A stretch of DNA of 16,061 nucleotides from Rubrobacter sp. (GTDB lineage: Bacteria; Actinomycetota; Rubrobacteria; Rubrobacterales; Rubrobacteraceae). The notes under the pieces are model-generated. The model was not told the DNA's origin. It searched no databases and saw only the letters and a list, made by a program, of their open reading frames with translations. The DNA lies in assembly GCA_016781635.1 (NCBI GenBank), contig JADDPY010000601.1, forward strand, positions 1-16,061, read 5' to 3'. The translations under genes and the position numbers were made by a program. Numbering within the stretch: position 1 is the first letter of the stretch; the number at the start of each line of letters is the position of its first letter. Shown here piece after piece: positions 7,491 to 14,387 of this stretch.

Positions 7491-8478
7491 GAGACCTTCT
7501 CCAGCCGGCTGACGCGGTACTGCTTCGCCTCATTCAGCGGGTCCGCGCCGGAGTTGGCGAGCGTCATCACGCTTCCGCTCCTCTCCACGGTGGCCTCGTA
7601 GACGCCCGAGGTTCCGCCATCGGGAGAGGCGTACTCGATGCGCACCTCGGCCCGATCCCCCTCCTCGTCCACCTCCAGCGTCCGGCCCGCTTTGCGATAA
7701 CCCGTCCATGCCCAGCCTTCACGCACGAAGACCTCGCGCTCGGCGATCTGCTCGTAGAAACTCAGGCCGGCCCAGCCGCGGTAGAAGCGCCGCAGCTCAG
7801 AAACTGGGCCTTTACGCAGAACAAGGTTCTCCAGTGCCCGGGGCTCCAGGTGGCCCCAGAGGCGGCCCTCGGGAAGGTCCAGGAGGGTGGGCGCGAAACG
7901 GTGCCCGCCAAGGTGACTAACCCGCCAGACCCGTAGCCTTTCCCCGAGACGTCCGCGTACCGGCGGCGCAGGGTCTCATAGATCCCGTATCCCAGCTTGC
8001 CGCAGGCGGCATCACGCCGACCGTGCGTGCAAACGAGGAGATCCCGGACCCGCGGGCCGTCATCCAACCGGTACCGCTCGAAGTGCGAGGGATCGTTCCC
8101 TCCTCCGAAGAGCGCCGTCGCCAATCCCACGAGCTCACCGTCGGGCACGACGAACTCCTCCTTCTCGTAGTCCACGAAAGGCCCCTCGCCCCCGCTCAAG
8201 TGCATGACGCGGGTGTGCCCCTCGCGAGAGTAGTTCGGATCCGGGTGAAGGGCCACAAACTTGTCGAGGCCGTGTTCGCGGGCATCTTCGAGCGCCTCCA
8301 GAAGTTCCGTCGGGAAGCGGGAGGAACGGGTGACGTCCGTCGCCCACGGAGATGCTACTTCCACGGCCAGGCAGCGCCCGAAGGGGGTGGCCGAGCCGAT
8401 GGGATCCTCGCCGTTGTTCTTGGAGACGACGGAACACAGCCGACTCTCTAATGATGCGCCGTCCGTCGCAACGGTCAC
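7487..8478 (-). pseudogene. Sucrase/ferredoxin-like (Suc/Fer) protein, single frameshift
   Basis: Thioredoxin-fold, 2Fe-2S ferredoxin-like family (Suc/Fer); its biological role is poorly known. The GTG start at 8478-8476 has GGGAG 6 nt upstream. The first part shows CSVVSKNNGEDPIGSA, the conserved RDLLVCTHGRRDAACGKLG (a C-x8-C pair), and LGYGIYETLRRRYADVSGKG. At the GGG run 7932-7930 the frame breaks: the unshifted frame ends in nonsense at 7762, while the frame one base off continues with the family motif VWRVSHLGGHRFAPTLLDLP and runs through SELRRFYRGWAGLSFYEQIA to a TGA at 7489-7487. Restoring one G gives about 330 aa. This is a recent mutation or a homopolymer sequencing error, since the two halves are otherwise undamaged. 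The downstream short gene overlaps by ATGA. Confidence 0.8.
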
Positions 8479-8551
8479 GTTCGACTCCCATTTCCCCCTC
8501 GTGACCGCGGCACGAAAGGCGATGGAACTCGTAGTAAACGCTTCATAGGCG

Positions 8552-8797
8552 TCATCCCCGTTCCCACTCCGCCGTTGCGGGCAGGGCCCCGGAAGAGTAG
8601 AAACCGTACCTCCCGTTCAGGAGGATAAGCTCCAGTTCGGTGAGCTCGTCGAGCAACTGCTCTTCGAGGTCGCGGCCACCCGGAAACTCGACGGCACCGT
8701 CGGCGCACGCCCCGCCCCAGGCAAGCTCGTACCGGATCTGGACTATGCGCTCTTCAACCTCGAGACGGGCCAACCGCCTCAAGTAAGGCTCTTCCAT
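8552..8797 (-). CDS. Small hypothetical protein, helical and acidic
   Basis: I do not recognise this protein. From ATG 8797 it has 81 aa; an ATG directly before it (8800) and one at 8818 are alternatives. A GGGAGG lies just before the paired ATGs. The sequence is rich in Leu, Glu and Arg in helical spacing: YLRRLARLEVEERIVQIRYE, then a Gly-rich turn, then LEEQLLDELTELELILLNG, and ends in ATAEWERG. No Cys pair, TM segment or signal peptide is visible. Codon use is typical for the window, which supports a real gene. It lies 73 nt upstream of the Suc/Fer gene on the same strand and may share its transcript. It is divergent from the FhuF-like remnant. Confidence 0.55.
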   Translation of the reverse strand: MEEPYLRRLARLEVEERIVQIRYELAWGGACADGAVEFPGGRDLEEQLLDELTELELILLNGRYGFYSSGALPATAEWERG

Positions 8798-8911
8798 CAT
8801 CCCTCCCACGAAGGCCATGCCGATGCCGGACGGACTCGTGATTCTTTGATCTCGATCAATTGCTTCCCTTCCTCCGACCGGGTGTGGTAGCGGCCACATG
8901 GTTAATGCAAG

Positions 8912-8926
8912 TGATTCTCAATTTCA
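8912..8926. promoter_or_regulatory. Fur-box-like site
   Basis: TGATTCTCAATTTCA matches 10 of the 14 defined positions of the 7-1-7 Fur box TGATAATnATTATCA (hand count). It lies in an A/T-rich patch between the small minus-strand gene and the FhuF-like remnant, where an iron-responsive operator would be expected. Actinobacteria often use DtxR/IdeR instead, so the identity is a guess. Confidence 0.3.
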
Positions 8927-8944
8927 GAAACCACGGTAAAGAGT

Positions 8945-9374
8945 TTGCTGGGACACGTCAAGACGCGTGTGATCCAAGTCCGGTCCGCGGGAGCTAGGCT
9001 GACATGGCTGAAGGCGAAGCTCGTGAAGGCCCACCTGCCGGGACCGTTCTCGGCGCTCGGCCGCTGCGGGATGAGGCGAGCGAAGAAGAGGCGCTACGGG
9101 GTATGGTCGCGGACTTCATTGTAGAGGCCTTCGCCTGGGTGGGACCCGCGCTGGGTCGGGAAGCCAAGGCGCGTCTTCGCGGAGGAGATGCAGGACGGCC
9201 AACTTCTTTGTGGTGGAGTACGATAGCGGCCCCATCCCGACGAGGGTGTGAAACGCCTGCTGTCTGTACTACAGGGTCGGCGACGCGACCTGCCTTACCT
9301 GTCTGTGCCACACGGATGAGAAGCGGCTGCTCCGATTGGCTGCGAGTACGCTGGTCGGAGTCCGATTTTTGTAA
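8945..9374 (+). pseudogene. Remnant of a FhuF-like (2Fe-2S) ferric-iron reductase
   Basis: FhuF-family proteins reduce siderophore-bound iron and end in a Cys-rich 2Fe-2S motif. Here NACCLYYRVGDATCLTC (9252-9302) gives C-C-x9-C-x2-C, close to the family's C-C-x10-C-x2-C, followed by HTDEKRLLRLAAS and a TAA at 9372-9374. Working back, protein-like sequence moves between frames: TANFFVVEYDSGP in the same frame, cut by a TGA at 9249-9251; FAEEMQDGQ one frame off; SEEEALRGMVADFIVEAFAW in a third; and WLKAKLVKAHLPGPFSALG again shifted. That is three frame changes and one internal stop. The restored length, about 143 aa, is shorter than the usual 240 or so, and the 5' end is unclear. The ferritin gene follows directly. 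I am fairly sure of the C-terminal motif and less sure of the upstream pieces. Confidence 0.6.
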
Positions 9375-9378
9375 CGAG

Positions 9379-9384
9379 TATACT
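9379..9384 (+). promoter_or_regulatory. Candidate -10 element of the ferritin gene
   Basis: TATACT just after the end of the FhuF-like remnant. A start point near 9391 would give a leader of about 30 nt to the ATG at 9421. No convincing -35 hexamer is seen 16-18 nt upstream. Confidence 0.35.
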
Positions 9385-9420
9385 TAGAGGCTCAGCATGC
9401 AAACGGTCGGAAGGAGCAGC

Positions 9421-9930
9421 ATGGTCCAGAACACGCAGACAGGCACGGGGGACACGGTCAGGGAGGCCACTGGCGAGCAGGTAGGCAGGGAGTTCTACGC
9501 TGCCTACTTGTACCTCTCGATGTCCGGTTACTTCGACGCGGCCAATCTTCCGGGGTTTGCCCTCTGGATGCGCAAGCAGTACGAAGAAGAGACGCAGCAC
9601 GCCCTCAAACTTTTCGACTCCCTCCTCGACCGGGGCACGCGCGTGCAACTCTCGCCCATAGAGCCGCCACCTTCCTCCTTCCGGTCCCCGCTCGATGCCT
9701 TCGAGCGAGCCCTGGAGCACGAGAAGGAGGTAACCGCCCACATCCACGAACTCTACGACCTCGCCTTGCAGGAGAAGGATTACCCGTCGAAGGTCTTGCT
9801 CGACTGGTTCGTTCAGGAGCAGGTCGAGGAAGAGAAGTCCGCCACCGAAATCGTCGAGAGGCTCAAGATGGCCGGAGAAGATGGCGCGGCCCTGCTCATG
9901 CTGGACAAGGAACTGGGCGAACGCCCGTAG
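9421..9930 (+). CDS. Ferritin (non-haem, FtnA-type)
   Basis: Iron-storage protein that oxidises Fe(II) and stores it as a mineral inside a 24-subunit cytosolic shell. The 169 aa protein fits the family. Ferroxidase-site residues are visible: Glu24 in GREFYAAYLYLSMSGYF, Glu57 and His60 in YEEETQHALK, Glu101 in ALEHEKEVT, and the helix-D cluster FVQEQVEEEKSA. ATG 9421 has GGAAGGAG 4 nt upstream; an ATG at 9397 adds eight residues and has only AGAGG before it. It is the one intact gene between damaged ones, downstream of a FhuF-like remnant, in line with an iron locus. No haem-binding Met typical of bacterioferritin is identified. A frameshifted minus-strand gene overlaps its last 35 nt. Confidence 0.93.
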   Translation: MVQNTQTGTGDTVREATGEQVGREFYAAYLYLSMSGYFDAANLPGFALWMRKQYEEETQHALKLFDSLLDRGTRVQLSPIEPPPSSFRSPLDAFERALEHEKEVTAHIHELYDLALQEKDYPSKVLLDWFVQEQVEEEKSATEIVERLKMAGEDGAALLMLDKELGERP

Positions 9931-10249
9931 TCCGAGGAAGCTCCTCGGGCGCTTCGGCGTCGTGAGCAGCGAGCATCACGATCCTCCTCGTCGAGGCCAG
10001 GGGCACCGGCTCGTCCGGGTTACACTCGACCACCACCTCGGGCGGTCCTTGACCTCCTTTGGCGGCGCCGACGCGTACAAGATGCAGGGATGCCGTTCGA
10101 GGTAGGCCAAGACCGCTTCTGGGGTGTCTAAGCGCCGAGGAAATAGTGTGGGTCCGTGAGCGCACCGAGGTTCCTCGCCCAAACGCCTCCGGCAGATCCA
10201 GGACAGAGCCGCAGCGTCCCCACATCGAGATAGGCGTGGAGCCCGGCAT
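9896..10249 (-). pseudogene. Hypothetical gene with compensating frameshifts
   Basis: I do not recognise the product. An ATG at 10249-10247 comes 1 nt after the stop of the MarR-GNAT gene, and the same frame is open to a TGA at 9898-9896. Its middle, however, has poor codon use. There the protein-like sequence is one frame off: RRLDTPEAVLAYLERHPCIL and YASAPPKEVKDRP. Back in the first frame it continues PEVVVECNPDEPVPLASTRR, IVMLAAHDAEAPEEL. The second break maps to the C run near 10044-10048, as if one C was lost; the first is near 10180-10190. The intended protein is about 117 aa, soluble, without TM segments. The end overlaps the ferritin gene on the other strand by 35 nt. It could also be a smaller gene starting at TTG 10182. 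Confidence 0.45.
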
Positions 10250-10250
10250 T

Positions 10251-11192
10251 CTAGAGGGTCAGCTCCCAGTTTTGCCCGACGAGGTCTTTGCCGAAGCTAT
10301 GGTGATCCTCTTCCTCGACGAGCTCGAACCCCTTCTCTTCGTAAACATGCCGGGCGGCGCCGAGCACGCTGTTGGTCCACAGCACGAGCTTCTCGTAGCC
10401 GCAGCCCCTGGAAAACCGGATGCATTCCTCCACGAGGCGCGTGCCGAGCCCCAAACCACGCGCCTCCGGTTCGACCAGCAGAAGCCTCAGCTTCGCAACC
10501 GTCTCGCTCTCCTTCACCACGAAGACGCAGCCGACGTTTTTGCCGTCCATCTCGGCGATCCAGCAGCGCTCCCCAGCCGCGTCGTAGCCGTCGCCGAAGT
10601 CCGCCACGATCCTCGCGACGAGCGCCTCGAAGCTCCCGTCCCAGCCGTACTCGCGGGCATAGAGGATGCCGTGGCGGTGCACGACCCAGCCCAGATCCCC
10701 GGGCTCTGGGGAGCGCAGATAGAAGGACTCGGAGTACTTGAATCCCCGCGCGGTTTCTCCTTCGAGGATGGCCTCGACCGTCCGCATGGCCTCCAGGAGG
10801 CGCCGCTGCTCCCCCTCGGCGAGCCCCCCGAGCATCTCGCCTACCTCCTCGCGCGAACGGGAATCGAGTAGGGAGAAGGCCTCCTCTCCTTTTGGCGTGA
10901 GGGAGAGCACACGTCGGCGTCCGTCGGCCTCCGAGGGGGACCTGGCTACCAGGCCGAGACCCTCGAGACGGGCCAGGAGCCTGCTGAGATACCCCGGGTC
11001 CAGACCCAGCTCGCGCGCGAGGTCGGTGGCGGTCGGGTTGATGCGTTGCGAGATTTCCAGTAGGACGCGGGCCTCGGTCAAAGTGTGTGGCGTATGCAGC
11101 AGCCCCTCACGCAGCACGCCGATCCTACGCGTCCAGAACCGATTGAAACGCCTCACCCCATCGACGCGTGTCTCGATGAGCTCGTCAGACAT
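10251..11192 (-). CDS. MarR-GNAT fusion: winged-helix regulator with acetyltransferase domain
   Basis: A 313 aa protein with two domains. Residues about 1-150 form a MarR-type winged helix (LTEARVLLEISQRINPTATD, LARELGLDPGYLSRLLARLE, wing SEADGRRRVLSLTPKGEEA). Residues about 165-305 form a GNAT acetyltransferase, with the acetyl-CoA signature LLLVEPEARGLGLGTRLVEE and the late strand YEKLVLWTNSVLGAARHVYE. This MarR/GNAT order is a known recurrent fusion in bacteria. It may couple DNA binding to acetylation or to acetyl-CoA sensing; substrate unknown. ATG 11192 has GGAGAGG 6 nt upstream. It is divergent from an amidohydrolase, with about 100 nt between starts, so the amidohydrolase is a plausible target. 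The frame is intact. Confidence 0.9.
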   Translation of the reverse strand: MSDELIETRVDGVRRFNRFWTRRIGVLREGLLHTPHTLTEARVLLEISQRINPTATDLARELGLDPGYLSRLLARLEGLGLVARSPSEADGRRRVLSLTPKGEEAFSLLDSRSREEVGEMLGGLAEGEQRRLLEAMRTVEAILEGETARGFKYSESFYLRSPEPGDLGWVVHRHGILYAREYGWDGSFEALVARIVADFGDGYDAAGERCWIAEMDGKNVGCVFVVKESETVAKLRLLLVEPEARGLGLGTRLVEECIRFSRGCGYEKLVLWTNSVLGAARHVYEEKGFELVEEEDHHSFGKDLVGQNWELTL

Positions 11193-11235
11193 ACGCTACC
11201 TCTCCTACCTTCCAACAAATGCTTGCTTTTGTCAA

Positions 11236-11242
11236 CTATACT
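11236..11242. promoter_or_regulatory. Overlapping divergent -10 candidates between MarR-GNAT and amidohydrolase
   Basis: ACTATACT reads TATACT on the plus strand (11237-11242) and TATAGT on the minus strand (11241-11236). Either could serve as the -10 of its gene, with leaders of about 40-45 nt. Next to it, TTGCTTTTGTCAA (11223-11235) has outer TTG/CAA symmetry as in many MarR operators. No good -35 is seen in either direction. Confidence 0.3.
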
Positions 11243-11291
11243 GCACTTCTCGTGACGGCAGGTGGTGTGGAGGGGAGGTAGGATCCCAAGG

Positions 11292-12062
11292 ATGCGTGAC
11301 TACAGGATCTTCGATGCCCATCTGCACGTGATCGACCCGCGGTTCCCGCTGGTGCCGAATGGGGGCTACTTGCCAGACCCGTTCACGGCGGAGGATTACC
11401 TGGAGCGGGCGGGGTCGATCGGGGTGATCGGCGGCGCGGTAGTTTCGGGTTCCTTCCAGGCGTTCGACACCTCTTATCTGCTCGATGCCTTGAAGGTGCT
11501 GGGTCCGTCTTTTGTGGGCGTGGCCCAGCTGCCGGTCTCGGTCCCCGACGAGGAGGTGCTGAAGCTTCACGAAGCCGGCGTGAGGGCGGTGCGCTTCAAC
11601 CTCCAGCGGGGCGGTTCGGAGACGTTGGAGAATCTGGAGCGGCTGGCGAAGCGCGTTTACGAGATCTCCGGCTGGCACGCCGAACTCTACGCGGACTCCA
11701 GCCGCCTGGTGGAGTTGGAGGGGACGCTCGCGCGGCTGCCGAAAGTGAGCATCGACCATTTAGGCCTCTCGGGAGCCGGGTTCCGGGCGCTGCTGGGTCT
11801 CGCGGAGCGGGGGGCACGGGTCAAGGCGACGGGCTTCGGTCGACTGGACTTCGAACCGAAGACGGCGATGCGGGAAATCTCCGCCGCCAACCCCGACGCG
11901 CTCATGTTCGGGACGGATCTCCCCTCAACCCGCGCACGCAGGCCTTTTCGGAACGAGGACGTGCAGGCGGTGGTGGAAGCCTTGGGCGAAGACCTTGCGA
12001 GAAAGGCCCTCTACGATAACGCGATAGCGTTCTACCGACCAGACAAAAACTACAACAGATAA
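11292..12062 (+). CDS. Amidohydrolase-family (TIM-barrel) metal hydrolase
   Basis: A 256 aa protein of the Amidohydrolase_2 group, which includes 2-pyrone-4,6-dicarboxylate lactonase-like hydrolases and decarboxylases. The first-strand metal motif is FDAHLHVID (residues 7-15). Other expected barrel pieces are GVRAVRFNLQRGG, KVSIDHLGLSG with its His after strand six, GARVKATGFGRLD, and the late Asp in ALMFGTDLPSTR. The C-terminal AFYRPDK region is normal for the group. I prefer ATG 11292: the Shine-Dalgarno GGGGAGG lies inside the longer frame that begins at GTG 11262. It is divergent from the MarR-GNAT gene, which may regulate it. The substrate cannot be deduced. Confidence 0.88.
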   Translation: MRDYRIFDAHLHVIDPRFPLVPNGGYLPDPFTAEDYLERAGSIGVIGGAVVSGSFQAFDTSYLLDALKVLGPSFVGVAQLPVSVPDEEVLKLHEAGVRAVRFNLQRGGSETLENLERLAKRVYEISGWHAELYADSSRLVELEGTLARLPKVSIDHLGLSGAGFRALLGLAERGARVKATGFGRLDFEPKTAMREISAANPDALMFGTDLPSTRARRPFRNEDVQAVVEALGEDLARKALYDNAIAFYRPDKNYNR

Positions 12063-12497
12063 GGCTCCCGCCTTGCGGGCTCTCGCTCGCCATCGCGGCA
12101 TCGTCGATGGGCCTGATTCCGGTCGGGTTGACTACGTTGCGGTGAGCTACGGAAGGATTCATCCTGCGCAACTCGCGCTCCCAGCGGTCAGTATTAGTCT
12201 TGCTGAGGGCTGACAGCGCGTTTATCGGAAAGGTTGAGCGTCCCCGAGAAACGTTGTACTAGTGTCAGTCTTGTTGAGCGGAGAAGTTGCGAAAGCTATC
12301 CTATCTGCTCGGAACCCATCCGGTCTCTGCGCCACCCCTCTCCAGTGTAGGATGTGCGTCGGAACCCGTGTCGCCCGGTCCTTTTGCCGGCCGTCCGGGG
12401 TTTGAGGTGCAGGCCCGATGCAAGCCGGAGTTCTCTGAGTGGTGCGCTCGTGGGGAGGCTCGCATGGGGCGAAGATGAGCGAGAGAAAGGTTGTGGG
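12063..12497. other. Intergenic region with short repeats, no supported gene
   Basis: About 435 nt between the amidohydrolase and the GFA gene. A small hairpin CCCGC-CTT-GCGGG (12067-12079) follows the amidohydrolase stop but lacks a U-run. An imperfect direct repeat of 19 nt occurs at 12189-12207 and 12260-12278, both centred on AGTCTTGyTGAG. A minus-strand stretch (12171 to about 12070) reads NVVNPTGIRPIDDAAMASES with fair codon use and may be a gene scrap, but I cannot place it in a family. Confidence 0.4.
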
Positions 12498-12923
12498 ATG
12501 AGCGATAGCGGCGGGGTCGGGCGTACTGCGGAAGGTGGGTGCCGTTGTGGGGCCGTCCGGTTACGGGCTACTGGCAAGCCGTCGATCGTAGTCTACTGCT
12601 ACTGCGTGGATTGCAGGAGGTCGAGCGGGACCCCTGTCTCGCTCTTCGCCGGGTACCGGAGCGGGCAGGTCGAGATGGAGCGAGGAGCGCCCAGGACCTA
12701 CGCTTCCTCCCCTGAAGTCGTCCGGTCCTTTTGTGCAGAGTGCGGTACGTCGATCTCGTACGAGGACGAGCGGTTGGAGGGCGAGATCTACATACACGTG
12801 GGCGTCTTCGACGATCCGGAGCAGTTCGAGCCGGAGGCCCACAGCTGGGTCTCCCAGAAACCCGGCTGGCTCACCCTCAGCGACGACCTGCCCAAATACG
12901 AGGAGAGCAGCGTCCCGAGATAG
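12498..12923 (+). CDS. GFA-family zinc-binding protein (CENP-V/GFA domain)
   Basis: A 141 aa protein of the GFA (glutathione-dependent formaldehyde-activating) family, a small zinc-binding fold; many members have no proven role in formaldehyde metabolism. Zinc Cys residues are visible in EGGCRCGAVRLRATG, VVYCYCVDCRRSSGTP and SFCAECGTSISYE, followed by the usual Asp-rich end EIYIHVGVFDDPEQFEP. I chose ATG 12498, with AAAGG 7 nt upstream; the open frame reaches back to 12354, but that part is not conserved-looking. It stands alone, converging with a small minus-strand gene. Confidence is high for the family and low for the substrate. Confidence 0.9.
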   Translation: MSDSGGVGRTAEGGCRCGAVRLRATGKPSIVVYCYCVDCRRSSGTPVSLFAGYRSGQVEMERGAPRTYASSPEVVRSFCAECGTSISYEDERLEGEIYIHVGVFDDPEQFEPEAHSWVSQKPGWLTLSDDLPKYEESSVPR

Positions 12924-12973
12924 GGCTTGTATAGAGGGGAACGCTTACGATACGCTACCCGTTGGGCGTTCGG

Positions 12974-13240
12974 CTAGATGCTCTGCTCGTCGCGCTTGCT
13001 GAAAAACCAGCCCTCGGGATGCTCCCTCTCCGCCACCCTCGAAGCGAGCATACGCACGAGCGACGAGACGTGCTGGCCGGAGGTCGTGAGGTCGACCTCG
13101 GTGATCCCCGGTAGCTCGTAGAACAACCTCCCCACCTCGTCGAGGTGGTAGAGGATGTGGGCCTCTTCCTCCGTGGCACCGGTATCCCTCGCCCTTTTAG
13201 CGATCTCCTGCCTACCTTCTTCCAAACCTGCTCCTCTCAC
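12974..13240 (-). CDS. Small hypothetical protein
   Basis: I do not recognise this protein. From GTG 13240 it has 88 aa; TTG 13225, preceded by GGAGCAGG, is an alternative. The frame is open back to 13462, but the upstream 74 codons look non-coding. The visible protein is helical and charged: EEGRQEIAKRARDTGATEEE, then AHILYHLDEVGRLFYELPGI and a hydrophobic-polar end HVSSLVRMLASRVAEREHPE. It has no TM segment, signal peptide or Cys. Its codon use matches the window. It converges with the GFA gene (51 nt apart) and is divergent from the plus-strand gene at 13564. Confidence 0.6.
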   Translation of the reverse strand: MRGAGLEEGRQEIAKRARDTGATEEEAHILYHLDEVGRLFYELPGITEVDLTTSGQHVSSLVRMLASRVAEREHPEGWFFSKRDEQSI

Positions 13241-13563
13241 GTCGTTGTCTTCCCCCGTACTCCAACGAAGATCCCCGCTCGGGCGCTCTCCGACCACGAG
13301 TAGCAGGCCCGACAGGCCCCCGGAGGCCCCAGAGCCGGGCGAATGCCCCATCGGGCAGTGCTGCCGTGGTCTGCACCTGCTCGTACTCGATTGTTCTACC
13401 TCCCGCTTGCACAAAGGGGATTCCGATCGTTGCCGGCGGACATCAACGTTCTTACCCTCCACCTGTCGTTCCCAACGTGAACCTTACGAGCAACTCCGCC
13501 TTCCCCCAGGATATCTACCGGAAGGAAGCTACGAGTCGCCGATAGGGCGGTAACATTGGGGGC
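13241..13563. promoter_or_regulatory. Divergent intergenic region with a -10 candidate 7 nt before the plus-strand gene
   Basis: About 320 nt between two divergent small genes. TAACAT at 13551-13556 fits a TANNNT -10 element and ends exactly 7 nt before the ATG at 13564, so the message may be leaderless. No good -35 is seen. Nothing else in the region looks like a gene; its short open frames have poor codon use. Confidence 0.4.
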
Positions 13564-14079
13564 ATGGTGATCCCGGATAGATTGGGTATCGTGGTCGGCT
13601 ACAGGACGTGGCGGGTGATCCCGAGCGGATGGATAGCCCCCTCGGAGAGCCTCTGCGCCCAGACCGGCCACAGGGGCTGGTCCACGACCGGCCCGACGGT
13701 GGCCGCCTGCCCGCCGCGGGTGCAGGCGGACCCGAACAAACCGCTGCTCGTGCAAAGCACATGCGATACCCCCCCCGAGTTCGGCTGCTCCTGTGGGCTG
13801 TACGCCCGCTACGACCCGGTCGCTGAGGCGCAGCCCCTACCCTACGTCGCTGGCAGCGTACTAGCGTGGGGCCGGGTGGTGCACCACGAGAAGAAGTCCT
13901 TTTTCAGGGCGGAGAAAGCCCTCCCCCTGGCGTTCGTGAGGCCACGCGGCGGCGAGGGAATGTTCCCCAAGGAGGCGGAGGCCAAGCTCTTACGCGTGGC
14001 GGAGGAGCTTGGCGCCACGCTGGTGGAGGGACCCGAGGAGTTGCGCGAATATACGGAGAGGGAGGCGATCGTATGGTGA
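13564..14079 (+). CDS. Conserved hypothetical protein with CxCGLYA motif
   Basis: A 171 aa soluble protein that resembles an unnamed group seen in actinobacteria: a start like GYRTWRVIPSGWIAPSE, a Cys-containing middle (VAACPPRVQ), the core FGCSCGLYARYDP, and the following strand VLAWGRVVHHEKKSFFRAEK with PLAFVRP. This assignment is from memory of the pattern and has no known function attached. No signal peptide or TM segment is present; the three clustered Cys might bind a metal. ATG 13564 follows GGGGG directly, which is not a useful Shine-Dalgarno spacing, and lies 7 nt after a -10-like TAACAT. Its end overlaps the next gene by 7 nt (ATGGTGA). Confidence 0.75.
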   Translation: MVIPDRLGIVVGYRTWRVIPSGWIAPSESLCAQTGHRGWSTTGPTVAACPPRVQADPNKPLLVQSTCDTPPEFGCSCGLYARYDPVAEAQPLPYVAGSVLAWGRVVHHEKKSFFRAEKALPLAFVRPRGGEGMFPKEAEAKLLRVAEELGATLVEGPEELREYTEREAIVW

Positions 14080-14228
14080 AGGTAACAGCCGGCGGCGAAG
14101 AGAAGCCGGAGCGCGAGGAGGTCGTGGAGCCACTGGTCGAGCCGACGCCCGAACGCCGCAAAGAGCGCCGCAAGGAGCCAGCCCCCGAGAAATCTCCCGC
14201 CAGGGAGCCCGAAAAGACCCCAGCCTAG
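14073..14228 (+). CDS. Small charged, probably disordered protein
   Basis: A 51 aa reading frame that starts inside the stop region of the preceding gene (ATGGTGA overlap) with a purine-rich GGAGAGGGAGG about 7 nt upstream, so translation is probably coupled. The sequence is almost only Glu, Lys, Arg and Pro (EEKPEREEVVEPLVEPTPER, RKERRKEPAPEKSPAREPEK), which suggests an unstructured chain. There are no Cys, aromatic or hydrophobic blocks. Support is the overlap and the ribosome site; low complexity means homology will be hard to show. It might be a partner of the 13564 product. Confidence 0.5.
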   Translation: MVKVTAGGEEKPEREEVVEPLVEPTPERRKERRKEPAPEKSPAREPEKTPA

Positions 14229-14387
14229 GAGCAGCACCGCCGCCGATGCCGCCGCAGGGCACCGTGTTGCTTCTCGGAACGGAGAATCCACCGTCGCGGG
14301 TCCCACAAGGTATGCAAGCTTCAAACAGAGCGTTGCACCAGCGTTGCGAAGAAATCTGGCCATCCCCCATTAACGATGCTCGGGGCT

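Noticed and set aside
10059..10871. Plus-strand frame of 270 codons opposite the MarR-GNAT gene
   Set aside because: Antisense shadow: the minus strand shows complete MarR and GNAT domains over the same bases.
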